Source of the DNA: an uncultured Spirochaetaceae bacterium
GTDB lineage: Bacteria; Spirochaetota; Spirochaetia; Sphaerochaetales; Sphaerochaetaceae
Reading direction: 5' to 3'
DNA length: 64,000 nt
Assembly: GCA_944392985.1 (NCBI GenBank)
Contig: CALXYL010000003.1
Location: 1 to 64,000 of the forward strand
Position numbers and translations under genes: made by a program. The notes under the pieces are model-generated. The model was given only the letters and a program-made list of their open reading frames with translations, was not told where the DNA came from and ran no database searches. Position 1 is the first letter of the stretch; every line of letters starts with the position of its first letter. Of this stretch, positions 63,305-64,000 are shown piece after piece.

Positions 63305-64000
63305 CAGCCGTTCTTGCAGCCATGGTGGCCGCTATTCTTCTCGTCTCATGTGGCGGTGATGAGGATAGCGGCCTTCTCCGTGTCGCAGTTGCACAGGAGC
63401 CGGTCTCTCTTGATGTGATGATCACTTCCTCTGTTTCCGGACGGAATATCGCTGTTGGGAATGTCTACGAAAGGCTGTTTGAAATGGATGGGGATACCAT
63501 CCGTCCTGTGCTTGCGACCGGTTATGAGCTTTCATCATCCGGATGCGATCTCCGGATCGGCATAAGAAGCGGCGTGTCATTCCATGATGGAACACTCCTC
63601 GATCCGGAGGATGCCGCAGCTTCCCTCAACCGCTGGCTCCGTTCATACAAAGGGGCGTCTTCGATCACAGGCGACGCATCCTTCTCCGTGGAGGGTGATG
63701 GGATCGTCATATCCAGCACCTCATCCCTTGCGATGCTTCCGGTGATGCTCGCTTCCTCTCCGCAGGCAGCTGTCATCTATCCTGGAGAGGCAATAGCCTC
63801 CGCTGCGGATGGCATGCCTGTTGTCGATGCCCCGGGTACCGGGCCATATAGGGTGGAGGAGTGGATCAGCGGCTCCTCGATCCTTCTCTCTGCATTTGAT
63901 GGCTATTGGGGGGATAAGCCTTCCATCGACAGGATCTCATATGAATTCGTTCCAGACCCGGTGATCCGGCGTCTGGGGCTGGAATCAGGGCAGTATGATT
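63286..64000 (+). CDS. ABC peptide/oligosaccharide-binding lipoprotein (partial)
   Basis: A frame opens with GTG at 63286, inside the end of the GH4 gene, and stays open to the window edge (238 codons). It begins VRNKVLTAVLAAMVAAILLV followed by the lipobox SCGGDE, then RVAVAQEPVSLD, SVSFHDGTLLDPEDAA, GTGPYRVEEW and GYWGDKPSIDRISY. These match SBP_bac_5 periplasmic binding proteins of the DppA/OppA type. The C-terminal half is outside the window. Coupling to the GH4 gene suggests uptake of a sugar-containing ligand. Confidence 0.88.
   Translation, partial: MRNKVLTAVLAAMVAAILLVSCGGDEDSGLLRVAVAQEPVSLDVMITSSVSGRNIAVGNVYERLFEMDGDTIRPVLATGYELSSSGCDLRIGIRSGVSFHDGTLLDPEDAAASLNRWLRSYKGASSITGDASFSVEGDGIVISSTSSLAMLPVMLASSPQAAVIYPGEAIASAADGMPVVDAPGTGPYRVEEWISGSSILLSAFDGYWGDKPSIDRISYEFVPDPVIRRLGLESGQYD

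Noticed and set aside
1-64000. tRNA, rRNA, tmRNA or CRISPR array
   Set aside because: No cloverleaf-like segment, conserved rRNA stretch or spaced direct-repeat array was found by eye. All gaps longer than 300 bases are either DnaA-box regions or the gap before parS.

Overview
The window looks like chromosomal DNA of an anaerobic spirochaete, most likely a Sphaerochaeta-like lineage. Four things point this way. The gene order rpmH-rnpA-yidC-jag beside dnaA-dnaN-recF-dciA and gyrB-gyrA marks a bacterial origin region. Sec signal peptides end in FAGGSKE, as is common in spirochaetes. The oxygen-sensitive Fe-S serine dehydratase and the rubrerythrin/PerR-type pair suggest an anaerobe. Lipoproteins are numerous. 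The phylum call is an inference from style and gene order; no rRNA or tRNA gene was found to confirm it.

Layout. 0-7 kb (minus): RluA-type pseudouridine synthase, topoisomerase IV (parC, parE) and a polar amino acid ABC importer. 7-16 kb: leuS, a RelBE-type toxin-antitoxin pair, L-serine dehydratase, a lipoprotein, a DUF4416 protein, a fused DAHP synthase-prephenate dehydratase, endonuclease III and a small membrane protein. 16-25 kb (plus): peptidyl-tRNA hydrolase, a very large GH13 enzyme, a divergent DAACS symporter with a membrane partner, and a 973-residue surface lipoprotein behind a G10 tract. 25-34 kb: gpmI, aminopeptidase P and lgt (minus), then a C-terminal processing protease, rsmE, an orphan AAA+ protein of the sigma-54 activator type, and a cluster of DnaA boxes round an AT-rich core. 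34-45 kb: a PfkB kinase, a MATE exporter, rubrerythrin/PerR, and the collinear minus-strand run dnaA to jag with a second DnaA-box cluster between dnaA and dnaN. 45-54 kb (plus): gyrB, gyrA, two perfect parS sites, nifU-like (minus), parA, parB, a dual-family peptidyl-prolyl isomerase and radA. 54-64 kb: a TraB-family protein, a hypothetical protein, pepD and nagA (minus), then a lipid kinase, an alpha/alpha-toroid glycosidase, gluconate 5-dehydrogenase, a GH4 glycosidase and the start of a peptide-type ABC binding lipoprotein.

How it works together. The centre is a replication, segregation and topology hub: DnaA, DnaN, RecF, DciA, both type II topoisomerases, ParABS and RadA. It has two candidate origin elements about 9.6 kb apart. 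The flanks are housekeeping genes and carbohydrate or peptide uptake typical of a fermentative host-associated spirochaete.

The most striking signal is regulatory. At about 14 operon-leading genes a -10 hexamer of the form TANNNT lies 6-7 bases before the ATG (9-10 in two cases) with no Shine-Dalgarno, often with a -35 exactly 17 bases upstream. Genes inside operons, by contrast, usually have good Shine-Dalgarno sequences. This suggests widespread leaderless transcription. Other items worth a second look are the G10 tract at the lipoprotein promoter, the DAHPS-PDT fusion, the AAA+ protein beside the DnaA boxes, and a 23-codon leader ORF overlapping gyrB.
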